Positions 34,970-44,944 of a stretch of 64,000 bases of DNA are shown piece after piece (position 1 is the stretch's first letter; every line of letters begins with the position of its first letter). Location: positions 1 through 64,000 of the forward strand of contig SVFO01000012.1 of assembly GCA_015056795.1 (NCBI GenBank). The letters are read 5' to 3'. The position numbers were made by a program, and so were the translations under genes. The notes under the pieces were generated by a model. It did no database searches. It was not told the DNA's origin and saw only the letters and a list, made by a program, of their open reading frames with translations. This DNA comes from Lachnospiraceae bacterium (GTDB taxonomy: Bacteria > Bacillota > Clostridia > Lachnospirales > Lachnospiraceae).

Positions 34970-36997
34970 ATGAAGAAAAAAGTATTGTTGGCAATCTTTG
35001 CTACGCTGACGCTTGCCATGGGAAGCCTGACCGCCTGCACGAACATGGCGACGGAACCTGTCAGCGCCAGTGATACGAAGGAGAGCTCAGTAGTCGAAGA
35101 GTCTAGCACGGAGGAGAGCAAGGTAGTGGCTTTGGAGAAGACGGATCAGGAATTAGCAGATGAGGTGGCTGCTCTCATTGATGCCATTTACGTTCAAAAG
35201 AGAACCGATCAGACAGATGCAGAGTGTGCAGCGGCAAAGGCTGCATGGGACAAGCTGACGGATGCTCAGAAGGAGCTGGTGGAGGGCGAATTTGCGGATC
35301 CTGATTATTTTGGCAGGGACACGGGAGATGCCTCCTTAGATGATCCTTTGAATCAAGATGGTATTGGAGAGAAAGAGCTTTTGGTCGTAAGCTTTGGCAC
35401 GTCCTTTAATGAAAGCCGCGCGCAGGATATTTCCAGCGTTGAGAAAGTATTACAGGAAGCAAATCCTGAATGGTCCGTGCGCAGGGCCTTTACGGCACAG
35501 ATTATTATCAATCACGTACAGGCCAGGGACGGTGAAAAGATTGACAATATGGAGCAGGCATTAACCCGAGCCGTTAATAATGGCGTAAAAACGCTTGTCG
35601 TACAGCCTACGCATTTAATGCAGGGCGCGGAGTATGACGAGTTGGTTGAGAGCTTGAGCAAATATAAAGACAAAATTCCCTGCATCGTTGTTGCGGATCC
35701 GTTACTTGGCGAGGTTGGCGCAGATGCCTCCATTATCAACGAGGATAAAAAGACGGTTGCGCAGGCGGTCGTGGCTGATGCCATGAAGGTGGCGGGCTAT
35801 GAAGACGTGGCAGTTGCTGCAAAGGATGGCGTGGCACTGGTGCTGATGGGCCACGGAACTGCCCACAGCGCAAAGATAACCTATAGCCAGATGCAGACAC
35901 AGATGCAGGAGTTAGGTTACAACAATGTCTTTATCGGTACCGTTGAGGGTGAACCCGAGGATACGTCATGTGAGGCGGTCATAGAGAAGGTTGCAGAAGC
36001 AGGCTACAAGAAAGTCATTCTTCGTCCGCTGATGGTTGTGGCCGGAGATCATGCCAACAATGACATGGCTGGTGATGACGAGGATTCCTGGAAGAGCATG
36101 TTTGTAAATTCTGCGAAGTTTGAAAATGTTGACACGCAGATTGCAGGTCTTGGCAGAATTCCTGAGGTGCAGGAGATTTATAAAAAGCATGCAGAGGAAG
36201 CCATTGAGCTTGCGAAGGATGTTGCAACGGGAAGTGGAGCAGTGAATACGGGTTTGACCGCGGCAGATCTCAAGGAGGGCGTTACCTACCTTGCAAAGTT
36301 CGATACGGACAGTGGCATGTTTAAGGCCAATGAAGCCTGCGAAGGCAAAGGAACCCTGACGATCAAGGACGGCAAAATGACTTTGCACATTAGCATGCCC
36401 AGCGATAAAATCGTTAACCTGTTCCCTGGACTGATTGCCAACATGACCGAAAATGATGCAGCAATCCTTCAGCCTACGATCGACGTAGTGACCTATGCAG
36501 ATGGCACGACAGAAGAAGTTTATGGCTTTGACGTACCCGTTCCTGTGCTAAATGAAGAGTTTGATCTTGCACTCGTTGGAACGAAGGGAACCTGGTATGA
36601 TCACAAGGTCATCGTTTCCGAGGTGGCAGAAGGTAGTCTTGAAAAAGTAGTGACGGTCAAGGGAGCCGTTGCAACGGATGCAAAGTTAGCTGACGGCGAA
36701 TATGTTGCAGAGGTGACGCTCTCCGGTGGCAGTGGCAAGACGACCGTAGATAGTCCCGTCAAGATCATCGTAAAGGACGGGCAGGCATATGCCGTTCTTG
36801 TATGGAACAGTAAGAATTATGACTACATGATCGTGGACGAAGTGAAATACTTAAATGAGGCTGCAAAGGGTGAAAACTCTCAGTTCACCATTCCCGTAAA
36901 GGCATTTGGCGAGGAGCTCAGCGTCATTGGCGATACGATTGCCATGAGCAAGCCTCACGAGGTTGAATATACCCTGCTGTTTGTATTGCAGCAATAA
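34970..36997 (+). CDS. Lipoprotein: CbiK-like sirohydrochlorin cobaltochelatase domain plus two C-terminal repeat domains
   Basis: Signal/lipobox LTAC; LLVVSFGTSFNESR, LVLMGHGTAHSAKITYSQMQ; C-terminal duplicated domain. Confidence 0.8.
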   Translation: MKKKVLLAIFATLTLAMGSLTACTNMATEPVSASDTKESSVVEESSTEESKVVALEKTDQELADEVAALIDAIYVQKRTDQTDAECAAAKAAWDKLTDAQKELVEGEFADPDYFGRDTGDASLDDPLNQDGIGEKELLVVSFGTSFNESRAQDISSVEKVLQEANPEWSVRRAFTAQIIINHVQARDGEKIDNMEQALTRAVNNGVKTLVVQPTHLMQGAEYDELVESLSKYKDKIPCIVVADPLLGEVGADASIINEDKKTVAQAVVADAMKVAGYEDVAVAAKDGVALVLMGHGTAHSAKITYSQMQTQMQELGYNNVFIGTVEGEPEDTSCEAVIEKVAEAGYKKVILRPLMVVAGDHANNDMAGDDEDSWKSMFVNSAKFENVDTQIAGLGRIPEVQEIYKKHAEEAIELAKDVATGSGAVNTGLTAADLKEGVTYLAKFDTDSGMFKANEACEGKGTLTIKDGKMTLHISMPSDKIVNLFPGLIANMTENDAAILQPTIDVVTYADGTTEEVYGFDVPVPVLNEEFDLALVGTKGTWYDHKVIVSEVAEGSLEKVVTVKGAVATDAKLADGEYVAEVTLSGGSGKTTVDSPVKIIVKDGQAYAVLVWNSKNYDYMIVDEVKYLNEAAKGENSQFTIPVKAFGEELSVIGDTIAMSKPHEVEYTLLFVLQQ

Positions 36998-37000
36998 AGG

Positions 37001-38200
37001 ATGAAATCTATGCGTAAAGTATTCCTCATCATTTTATGCTTGTCCCTGTGCGCCTGTGGCGTGCGGGGACAGGCGGGAATGCCTGATACGGAAACCGGCG
37101 GGCATTCAAATATCGAACAATCACAAGTCGTGGGCGGAGAAAACGATGCTGCGTCCTTTGACCAGATGCAATGGGAGAAGGGTATGGAGCTTTCTCATGC
37201 CACGACTTTTTTTGTGGAAAGCTGCGGCGAATATAACCTGATCACCATTGCAGGGACGGATCGATATCTGCTAATCCCCGAGGGGGGAAACGTTCCGGCA
37301 GATGTGCCAAAAGACGTGATCGTTCTCCAAAAGCCTTTGACAAAGGTCTATATGGCTTCTTCCTCCGTCTTTGACCTTGTGAGGGAGGCGGGAGCGTTGG
37401 ACCGTCTGAAATTTTCCGGGAGCAAAATGGACGACCTGTGCATTGCGGACGCGGTGATCGCAATGGAGGAGGGAAGCCTTCTTTATGCAGGAAAATACAG
37501 TAAGCCGGACTATGAACTATTGCTTGCTGAGGGCTGTGATCTGGCGGTTGAAAATACGATGATTTATCACAATCCGGAGGCAAAGGAAAAACTTGAATCC
37601 TTGGGAATTCCCGTGCTGGTAGAGACCTCAAGCTATGAGGAGCATCCCTTTGGAAGGCTGGAATGGATTAAGCTGTATGGCCTGTTATTTGACCATTTGG
37701 AGGAGGCTCAGCATTTCTTTGATGAGAAAATTCAGAGCCTGACTCCCGTGTTGCAGCAGGAGCCGACGGGACTGAAGGTAGCCTTCTTTTATGTCAATTC
37801 CAATGGCGTCGTAAATGTCAGAAAGCCTGGAGATTATGTTGCTAAAATGATTGCGCTGGCAGGCGGAGAATATGTTTTGGCAGACATGGAGACAGAGGAG
37901 GAAAATGCTCTTTCGACCATGAACATGCAGATGGAGGATTTTTATCTGGCTGCGAAGGATGCAGACATTGTGATCTATAACAGCACGATTGTAGGTGAGA
38001 TTCAAAGCATCGGAGAGCTGGAAGCCATCAGTCCCGTGTTTTCGGATTTCAAGGCGGTTAAGGAAGGACGGGTTTATTGCACGGCAAAGAATTTCTTCCA
38101 GGAGACAACGGCCATCACGGATTTTGTTGAGGATCTTGGGAAGGCGCTTCGAGATTCCAACGAGACGGAATTTTCACAGCTTATCAGAGTAGAGCGATAA
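37001..38200 (+). CDS. ABC transporter substrate-binding lipoprotein (BtuF/FecB-like)
   Basis: Lipobox CLSLCAC; TroA-like fold sequence; followed by permease and ATPase. Confidence 0.85.
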   Translation: MKSMRKVFLIILCLSLCACGVRGQAGMPDTETGGHSNIEQSQVVGGENDAASFDQMQWEKGMELSHATTFFVESCGEYNLITIAGTDRYLLIPEGGNVPADVPKDVIVLQKPLTKVYMASSSVFDLVREAGALDRLKFSGSKMDDLCIADAVIAMEEGSLLYAGKYSKPDYELLLAEGCDLAVENTMIYHNPEAKEKLESLGIPVLVETSSYEEHPFGRLEWIKLYGLLFDHLEEAQHFFDEKIQSLTPVLQQEPTGLKVAFFYVNSNGVVNVRKPGDYVAKMIALAGGEYVLADMETEEENALSTMNMQMEDFYLAAKDADIVIYNSTIVGEIQSIGELEAISPVFSDFKAVKEGRVYCTAKNFFQETTAITDFVEDLGKALRDSNETEFSQLIRVER

Positions 38201-38294
38201 TTCTTTTCATAAGAAATTTTTGTTAAAAATCATTGCGTGGCATTGGGAAGAGAAGGGCAGTAAAGGAGCAGAAAAATTTGCTCCAAAGGAGAAC

Positions 38295-39371
38295 ATGGAA
38301 CAGGAAAAGAGTAAGAAAAACATGGAAGATAGCGGCGTGAGAAAGCAAGTACTGAGGGAACATGCCATGATGCGGAGAATCCTTTTCTTTTCAGGAATGC
38401 TTCTGCTCTTATTTGGTCTTGTGGCTTGGAATGCTGGAAGCGGCAGCCAGTCTATGTCCTTTCGGGAGATCATGGATATCTTGACGGGAAGGGTACGAGA
38501 GGGTGCGGCGTATCAAATCTTGTGGAACATTCGCTTTCCGCGAATTTGTGCAGCCTTTTTTCTGGGCGGTGCGCTGGCAGTTTCAGGATTTTTACTGCAA
38601 ACCTTCTTTGGCAATCCCATCGCAGGTCCTTATGTTCTCGGCATTTCCTCTGGTGCGAAGCTTGTCGTTGCGATTGTCATGATTACACTGCTGAGCAGGG
38701 GGATCCGAATCAATTCCTTTGGCATGATGGCAGCTGCCTTTGTGGGTGCATTGCTTGCGATGGGCTTTGTCCTTTTGGTTTCGCTCCGCGTACAAAAAAT
38801 GTCATTGCTGATCGTTTGTGGCATCATGATCGGATATATCTGCTCTGCAGTGACGGAGCTTCTTGTCACCTTCGCGGATGATTCCAACATCGTCAATCTT
38901 CATAACTGGTCCATGGGAAGCTTTTCTGGCATGGTTTGGGGGAATGTCAAAACCATGGCTTGGATGGTCCTTCTTACCTGTGTCATCACCTTTCTTTTGT
39001 CAAAGCCCATTGGAGCATATCAGCTGGGAGAGGCCTATGCGAGGAGCATGGGAGTCAACATTAAGGGACTTCGAATTCTTCTGATTTTGCTTTCCAGTAT
39101 TTTATCCGCGTGCGTCACCGCATTTGCAGGACCGATTTCCTTTGTCGGCATTGCCGTTCCCCATCTGGTGAAGCAGATGACAAAGACGGCGAAGCCCTAT
39201 CTCATGATTCCAGGATGCTTTCTGTGCGGGGCGGTTGTGACGCTGTTTTGTGATGGAATTGCGCGGACGATCTTTGCACCAACGGAGGTCAGCATTAGCT
39301 CCGTAACGGCTGTTCTGTTGGCACCAGTGGTCATTCTGATGATGATCAGAAAAGGAGAAAAGAGAAGATGA
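38295..39371 (+). CDS. FecCD-family ABC permease (BtuC-like)
   Basis: RFPRICAAFFLGGALAVSGFLLQTFFGNPIAGPYVLGISSGAKL. Confidence 0.92.
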   Translation: MEQEKSKKNMEDSGVRKQVLREHAMMRRILFFSGMLLLLFGLVAWNAGSGSQSMSFREIMDILTGRVREGAAYQILWNIRFPRICAAFFLGGALAVSGFLLQTFFGNPIAGPYVLGISSGAKLVVAIVMITLLSRGIRINSFGMMAAAFVGALLAMGFVLLVSLRVQKMSLLIVCGIMIGYICSAVTELLVTFADDSNIVNLHNWSMGSFSGMVWGNVKTMAWMVLLTCVITFLLSKPIGAYQLGEAYARSMGVNIKGLRILLILLSSILSACVTAFAGPISFVGIAVPHLVKQMTKTAKPYLMIPGCFLCGAVVTLFCDGIARTIFAPTEVSISSVTAVLLAPVVILMMIRKGEKRR

Positions 39372-39742
39372 AAAAGGAACGGCTTTTCTATTTTCTGGGA
39401 TTTATTATCCTGTTGGCAGTTGAATTTTACATTGGCATTTTCGTGCATGATCGCTTTGTTCGCCCGTATGTTGGCGACGTCCTGGTCGTGATTGTTTTAT
39501 ATACACTTATCCGAACCTTTTCCGTGAGGAAGCCAGTGTGGCTGAGTCTTTGGATTTTCCTCTTTGCCATTTTTGTGGAGATCACTCAGATTCCACCGCT
39601 GGTGGATGTTTTGGGAATCAAAAACCGCTTCTTTCGGGTGCTGATGGGAACGAGCTTTGCGTGGGCGGACATTCTTGCTTATGCTGTAGGAAGCATTGTC
39701 AATTTGCTTCTGGATCTTAGGATCAGGAGGGAGCGCAGATGA
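39368..39742 (+). CDS. DUF2809-like membrane protein
   Basis: Multi-TM 124 aa; GTSFAWADILAYAVG. Confidence 0.65.
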   Translation: MKKERLFYFLGFIILLAVEFYIGIFVHDRFVRPYVGDVLVVIVLYTLIRTFSVRKPVWLSLWIFLFAIFVEITQIPPLVDVLGIKNRFFRVLMGTSFAWADILAYAVGSIVNLLLDLRIRRERR

Positions 39743-40848
39743 CGGAGAAAATAGGATTAAAAACGGAAAATTTATCCGTGGGTTATGGAAAAAGAATCCT
39801 TCTTTCTGACGTGGAGCTTGAGGTCAAACCAGGGAGAATTTTGACACTGATCGGACCGAATGGTTCAGGAAAATCCACCATCCTAAAGACGATCACAAGG
39901 CAACTGAAAACCATGGGGGGAAAGCTTTTGCTCTTGGATCGTAACATGGAGGAGCTGTCTGGAGAGGAGATCGCGAAGACGCTTTCCATGGTGATGACGG
40001 AGCGTCCGACGCCAGAGCTGATGACCTGTAGGGAAGTCGTTGGAACGGGACGATACCCTTACGTGGGACTCATGGGAATTCTTGGAAAAGAGGACTGGAA
40101 ACGGGTGGATGAAGCCATGGAGACGGTCTCGGCAAGCGAGGTCGCGGACAAGAGCTTTTATGAGATCAGCGACGGGCAAAGACAGCGTGTTCTACTGGCA
40201 AGGGCGCTTTGCCAGGAACCAAAGGTTTTGGTTTTGGATGAGCCGACGTCCTATTTGGACATGCGTTATAAGCTGGACATTTTGGAGAGCATTCGCCGCT
40301 TGGCAAAGGAGCGGGAAATTGCGATCATTATGTCCCTGCATGAGCTCGATTTGGCAATGAAGGTGTCTGACGTCATCGCATGCGTGGATGGCAAGGGCGT
40401 TTCCAGGCTGGGAACCCCAGAGGAAATCTTTCAGGGGAACTATGTGCAGGAGCTTTACGGCGTAAGTAAGACGAGCTTTCAGCCGCTTACGGGAGAGCTG
40501 TTTCTCCAATCGAAGGAGGCGCAGCCCAAGGTCTTTGTGATTGGGGGCGGCGGAGAAGGAGTTCCTGTGTATTACAGGCTTCAGAGGGAGGAAATCCCCT
40601 TTGCCGCAGGCATTTTGTTTGAGAATGACATGGAGATGGCTGCGGCACGCGCATGCGCTGCAAAGGTGATCAGCGTTGCGGCATTTTCGGAGATGGGCGA
40701 GGAAGCCCTGAAAGAGGCGAAGAAATGCATTGACATGTGTGAAACGGTAATTTGCCCGTTGACGATCTTTGGACCGCTAAATGAGGCAAATAAAGCGCTT
40801 TTAGAGTATGCTCAAAATTGCGGAAAACTTAAAAACGTGTTAGAATAG
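39739..40848 (+). CDS. ABC transporter ATPase (BtuD-like) with about 110-aa C-terminal extension
   Basis: Walker A IGPNGSGKST, signature SDGQRQRVLLARAL, Walker B VLVLDEP; extension starting KVFVIGGGGEGVPVYYRL. Confidence 0.9.
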   Translation: MTEKIGLKTENLSVGYGKRILLSDVELEVKPGRILTLIGPNGSGKSTILKTITRQLKTMGGKLLLLDRNMEELSGEEIAKTLSMVMTERPTPELMTCREVVGTGRYPYVGLMGILGKEDWKRVDEAMETVSASEVADKSFYEISDGQRQRVLLARALCQEPKVLVLDEPTSYLDMRYKLDILESIRRLAKEREIAIIMSLHELDLAMKVSDVIACVDGKGVSRLGTPEEIFQGNYVQELYGVSKTSFQPLTGELFLQSKEAQPKVFVIGGGGEGVPVYYRLQREEIPFAAGILFENDMEMAAARACAAKVISVAAFSEMGEEALKEAKKCIDMCETVICPLTIFGPLNEANKALLEYAQNCGKLKNVLE

Positions 40849-40885
40849 ATTTGTTGATGAAATTCACCCAAAGGAGGACGAAAAA

Positions 40886-41227
40886 ATGCCATTTATTGAT
40901 TCTAAGATCACCATACCCGTGGATGCAGCAAAGAAGGAAGAGTTAAAGAGCGAGCTTGGAAAGCTGATCACGACGTTGCATAAAAGTGAAACCTATCTGA
41001 TGGTAGGCATTGAGGATCATTATGATCTCTGGCTGGGAGGAAAGAAGCTGGATAAGGGTGCGTATGTTTCGGTAAGCCTTTACGGAAATGCTTCCGCGTC
41101 CGACTATGACAGACTGACAGGTCAGATTTGCGACTTATATGCGAAGAAGCTTGGCATTCCGGGAAATTGCATTTATGTCACCTATCATCCCGTGAGCGAT
41201 TGGGGCTGGAATGGCGGCAATTTCTAA
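40886..41227 (+). CDS. MIF/phenylpyruvate-tautomerase-like protein
   Basis: MPFIDSKIT (Pro1), LMVGIEDH, CIYVTYHPVSDWGWNGGNF. Confidence 0.75.
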   Translation: MPFIDSKITIPVDAAKKEELKSELGKLITTLHKSETYLMVGIEDHYDLWLGGKKLDKGAYVSVSLYGNASASDYDRLTGQICDLYAKKLGIPGNCIYVTYHPVSDWGWNGGNF

Positions 41228-41279
41228 ATCATTTGTATTTATTTGTTAGATGGAACATGGAAGCTTGGGAGGACGGAAG

Positions 41280-42842
41280 ATGGCAAAGGTACTTATGGTA
41301 CAGGGGACGATGTCCAATGCGGGAAAAAGCCTTGTTGTAGCGGGGCTTTGCAGAATTTTTAAGCAGGATGGATATCGCGTGGCACCCTTTAAGTCGCAGA
41401 ATATGGCCCTCAATTCGTTTATCACGAAGGAGGGGCTTGAAATGGGTCGCGCACAGGTCATGCAGGCGGAGGCTGCAGGCATTGATCCGATGGTCTGCAT
41501 GAATCCCATTTTATTAAAGCCGACGACGGATAAGGGCTCTCAGGTCATTGTCAACGGAGAGGTCCTTGGAAACATGCCTGCGAAGGAGTATTTCAAGTAT
41601 AAGACTAAGCTGATCCCTGATATTGTCAAGGCCTTCCAAAAGCTAGAGGAATACGCGGACATCATTGTCATTGAAGGCGCAGGTAGTCCTGCAGAAATCA
41701 ACCTCAAGGAAAATGATATTGTCAATATGGGTCTGGCAAAGCTTGTCGATGCCCCCGTTCTTCTTGTCGGCGACATCGACAGGGGTGGCGTGTTTGCACA
41801 GCTCCTTGGAACGATCATGCTTTTGGAGGAGGACGAGAAGGAGCGAATCAAGGGCCTGATTGTCAATAAATTCCGAGGGGATAAGACCATCTTGGATCCC
41901 GGCATTACGATGCTGGAGGAGCGCGGCGGCATTCCCGTGACGGGCGTGCTTCCGTATATGCACATCAGGCTGGATGACGAGGATAGCCTCAGCGAGCGCT
42001 TGACGGACAAGGGACGTGGCGTGGTCAACATTGCCGTGATCAGACTGCCTCGCATATCAAATTTCACGGATTTTTCCGCCTTTGAACGGATTGACGGCGT
42101 GAAGGTAACTTATGTCACTAGGCCCGCGGAGCTTGCGGACGCAGATTTTGTCATTTTACCCGGCAGTAAGAATACGATAGGCGATTTAAAATGGCTGCGT
42201 GAGAGTGGCATGGAGGCATCCATCTATCGCTTTGCACAAGAGAAGCCCGTCATGGGAATCTGTGGGGGATATCAGATGCTTGGAAACATAATTTCTGATC
42301 CTGAGAGTGTCGAGGAGGGCGGTTCCATCCGTGGCCTTGGGCTTTTGAACATGGAGACGGTGTTGCAAAAGCAAAAGACAACCGTGCAGGTCAGCGGAAG
42401 CTTTGAAAAGCTGGACGGCTTCTTTTCCTGCTTGTCGGGACAGACGATCGAGGGTTATGAAATTCACATGGGCGATACGCGTCCCGTGGAGAGCTTAGAT
42501 CAGGCAGAAGCTGGCGTAAAATCCAAGGAACCTCTTACAAGACTTCAAACGAAGAGGCAAACGGACGAGAAGACCACTGCTTGCATGGGCGAGGTGCGCA
42601 TGGACGGGGCCGTTTGCGGTGATGTCTGTGGCAGCTATGTACATGGCATTTTTGATCACGGAGATATTGCATTTACCCTTGCAAAGGCATTGGCTGACAA
42701 AAAGGGCGTGATGCTAAAGAAGCCGCAGGAGTCAGATTATCAGGCCTACAAGGAGAGTCAATATGATCTTTTGGCGGCAGAAATGCGAAAGCACATGGAC
42801 ATGGATGCGGTCTATGCCATGCTTCGCGATTCTGCAATTTAA
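41280..42842 (+). CDS. cobQ: Adenosylcobyric acid synthase
   Basis: [57 protein letters not shown]. Confidence 0.96.
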   Translation: MAKVLMVQGTMSNAGKSLVVAGLCRIFKQDGYRVAPFKSQNMALNSFITKEGLEMGRAQVMQAEAAGIDPMVCMNPILLKPTTDKGSQVIVNGEVLGNMPAKEYFKYKTKLIPDIVKAFQKLEEYADIIVIEGAGSPAEINLKENDIVNMGLAKLVDAPVLLVGDIDRGGVFAQLLGTIMLLEEDEKERIKGLIVNKFRGDKTILDPGITMLEERGGIPVTGVLPYMHIRLDDEDSLSERLTDKGRGVVNIAVIRLPRISNFTDFSAFERIDGVKVTYVTRPAELADADFVILPGSKNTIGDLKWLRESGMEASIYRFAQEKPVMGICGGYQMLGNIISDPESVEEGGSIRGLGLLNMETVLQKQKTTVQVSGSFEKLDGFFSCLSGQTIEGYEIHMGDTRPVESLDQAEAGVKSKEPLTRLQTKRQTDEKTTACMGEVRMDGAVCGDVCGSYVHGIFDHGDIAFTLAKALADKKGVMLKKPQESDYQAYKESQYDLLAAEMRKHMDMDAVYAMLRDSAI

Positions 42843-42890
42843 GCGCTTTTGCAGATGAAATCAAAGAGAAGTCGTTAAGACTGGAGGGGT

Positions 42891-44015
42891 ATGTCACCCA
42901 TGGATGGAGATCGAATTGATTGGAAGCTATATAAAGAGATCAAGGCAGGATGGGACAGGGTTGCAAAACCCATAGATGGCATGGGACGGTTTGAGGATTT
43001 TTTATCCCGCATTGGGGCCATTCAGGGGACGAAGCTGCCGAAGCTGGCAAAAAGCCGTGTCATCGTCTGCTGTGCGGATAATGGCATTGTAGAAGAGGGC
43101 GTCAGTCAGTGTGGCCAGGAGGTAACTGCGGTCTGCGCAGAAAACATTGGTGGCGGAAAATCGAGCGTTGCCATTATGGCAAAGCAGGCAGGCGTTGACA
43201 TTTTATGTGTTGATGTTGGAATCAACACGGACAGAGAGCTTTCGAACGTGAGAAATGAAAAGCTTCGAAAGGGAAGCAGAAATTTTAGAAAAGAACCTGC
43301 CATGACGGTGGAAGAGATAGAGAAGGCAGTGAACCTTGGTCTGAAGCTAGTTCAGGAAAGCAAGGAAGAGGGCTATGAGATCTTAGGAATTGGCGAGATG
43401 GGGATTGGAAATACGACGACCTCTAGCGCCGTCACCGCAGCCATCCTTGGTCTGTCACCTGAAATGGTTACAGGCAGGGGTGCTGGCTTGGATGATAAGG
43501 GCTATCAGCATAAAAAGGAGATCATCCGTGAAGCACTGCTTCGAAATGGGTATCAGACCGAGATCGGAGAAGTGCAGGAAACCGTGGAAAAGGTGGGTAT
43601 AGAGCTCGGTGAAAGGGAGAAGAATTTGTTGCCCTCTGGTCAAGCTGCATTAGAAGTGCTGGGAAAAATGGGCGGCTATGATCTCGCCTGTATGGCTGGA
43701 ATTTGTATGGGTGGTTTTAAGTATCACGTGCCGATTGTTTTAGATGGTTTCATTAGCCTTGTTGCAGCGCTAATCGCGTGCAGGGTAGTTCCGGAGACGA
43801 AAGAATATCTCATTCCCTCTCATTCAGGCAAGGAGCCTGCCATGAAGGCCATCGAGAAGGAGCTTGGCTTAAAGCCTGTTCTCTATGCAGACATGGCTCT
43901 GGGAGAGGGAACGGGCGCGGTGCTGATGCTGCAGCTTCTGAAAACCGCGAATGCCGTGTATGAGCAGAGCTGCTCCTTCGAGAACGCTGGGATTGAACAA
44001 TATCAAAGATACTAG
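42891..44015 (+). CDS. cobT: Nicotinate-nucleotide-dimethylbenzimidazole phosphoribosyltransferase
   Basis: CADNGIVEEGVSQCGQEVT, GEMGIGNTTTSSAV, DKGYQHKKEII. Confidence 0.95.
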   Translation: MSPMDGDRIDWKLYKEIKAGWDRVAKPIDGMGRFEDFLSRIGAIQGTKLPKLAKSRVIVCCADNGIVEEGVSQCGQEVTAVCAENIGGGKSSVAIMAKQAGVDILCVDVGINTDRELSNVRNEKLRKGSRNFRKEPAMTVEEIEKAVNLGLKLVQESKEEGYEILGIGEMGIGNTTTSSAVTAAILGLSPEMVTGRGAGLDDKGYQHKKEIIREALLRNGYQTEIGEVQETVEKVGIELGEREKNLLPSGQAALEVLGKMGGYDLACMAGICMGGFKYHVPIVLDGFISLVAALIACRVVPETKEYLIPSHSGKEPAMKAIEKELGLKPVLYADMALGEGTGAVLMLQLLKTANAVYEQSCSFENAGIEQYQRY

Positions 44016-44017
44016 AT

Positions 44018-44092
44018 AACTCGGGGCTTGGTTTGGATAATCTTTCTGGTAGACTTTAGACCCAGAAAGACAATCCAAACCATCCCCTCGAG
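44018..44092 (-). repeat. 75-nt near-palindromic element, copy 1 (minus orientation)
   Basis: Reverse complement CTCGAGGGGATGGTTTGGATTGTCTTTCTGGGTCTAAAGTCTACCAGAAAGATTATCCAAACCAAGCCCCGAGTT aligns without gaps to copies 2 and 3. Confidence 0.9.
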
Positions 44093-44190
44093 GATATGGA
44101 AAGTTTAATTATATTGCTAATCCTTTTTCTTGAGGATATGGAAAGTATAATTATATTGCAGATTATTTTCTTGAGGATATGGAAGGCTAG
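44088..44190 (+). repeat. 41-42-bp tandem repeat, about 2.5 units
   Basis: T(C/T)GAGGATATGGAA(A/G)G starts at 44088, 44130 and 44171. Confidence 0.85.
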
Positions 44191-44292
44191 AAAGATAGAC
44201 ATGATTCATTATCCTATCAAGAATAAGAGAAGTTTCATGAATGGCATATTTTATGATTCTTTCGAGTTTAATAATCGGAGAAGGTTTGTCGT

Positions 44293-44832
44293 ATGATATT
44301 GGTTTTGGGTGGGAGCGGATGTGGGAAGTCTGCTTATGCGGAAAAGCGAATACAGGAAGCAGCGGCAGGTGAGCGTGCGACCATCTATTATCTGGCGACC
44401 ATGCAGGTCTACGGAGAAGAGGGACGAAAAAAGGTGGAACGACATATTGAGCTACGGCGTGGTAAGGGAATGCTGACAATCGAGCAGACCAGTGAGATCG
44501 CAGCTTGCATGCGGAAGATGCAGGAGGGGCCGAAAGTAGCCCTGCTGGAGGATTTGGGGAATCTGGCAGCGAATGAAATGTTTCAAAGTGATGGTACGGT
44601 GCATTCTCCCGAGATGGTGGCAAAGAAAATCGTAACGCAGCTGAAGATGATCAGTGCGAACGTTTCTCAGCTGATCATTGTTTCAAACAATGTGTTTGAG
44701 GATGGCATCGAATACGAAGAAGGAACCATGAATTATATTCGTGCCTTGGGAGAAATCCATCAGAAGCTTGTGTTGGAAGCGGAGGAAGTCATTGAAGTGG
44801 TAGCAGGGATCCCAGTGATTCTAAAAGGCTGA
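44293..44832 (+). CDS. cobU: Adenosylcobinamide kinase/guanylyltransferase-like (CobU)
   Basis: MILVLGGSGCGKSAYAEKRIQ, ATIYYLATMQ. Confidence 0.85.
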   Translation: MILVLGGSGCGKSAYAEKRIQEAAAGERATIYYLATMQVYGEEGRKKVERHIELRRGKGMLTIEQTSEIAACMRKMQEGPKVALLEDLGNLAANEMFQSDGTVHSPEMVAKKIVTQLKMISANVSQLIIVSNNVFEDGIEYEEGTMNYIRALGEIHQKLVLEAEEVIEVVAGIPVILKG

Positions 44833-44944
44833 GATCTCAGGGGAACGGTTAAAAAGCTCTTGAGACGCTTGAACAAAGACTTTTTAGATGGGACAAACGA
44901 GGGCTTTCGTGACTACAAGAGAGAAGGGCAAAGGGTAGGGTGAA

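Noticed and set aside
44018-44092. 75-nt elements as ordinary intrinsic terminators
   Set aside because: No U-tract on either side, and two of the three copies precede genes in likely leaders.
44096-44296. 66-aa ORF MESLIILLILFLEDMESIIILQ...
   Set aside because: Translation of the 41-42-bp tandem repeat; not a credible gene.
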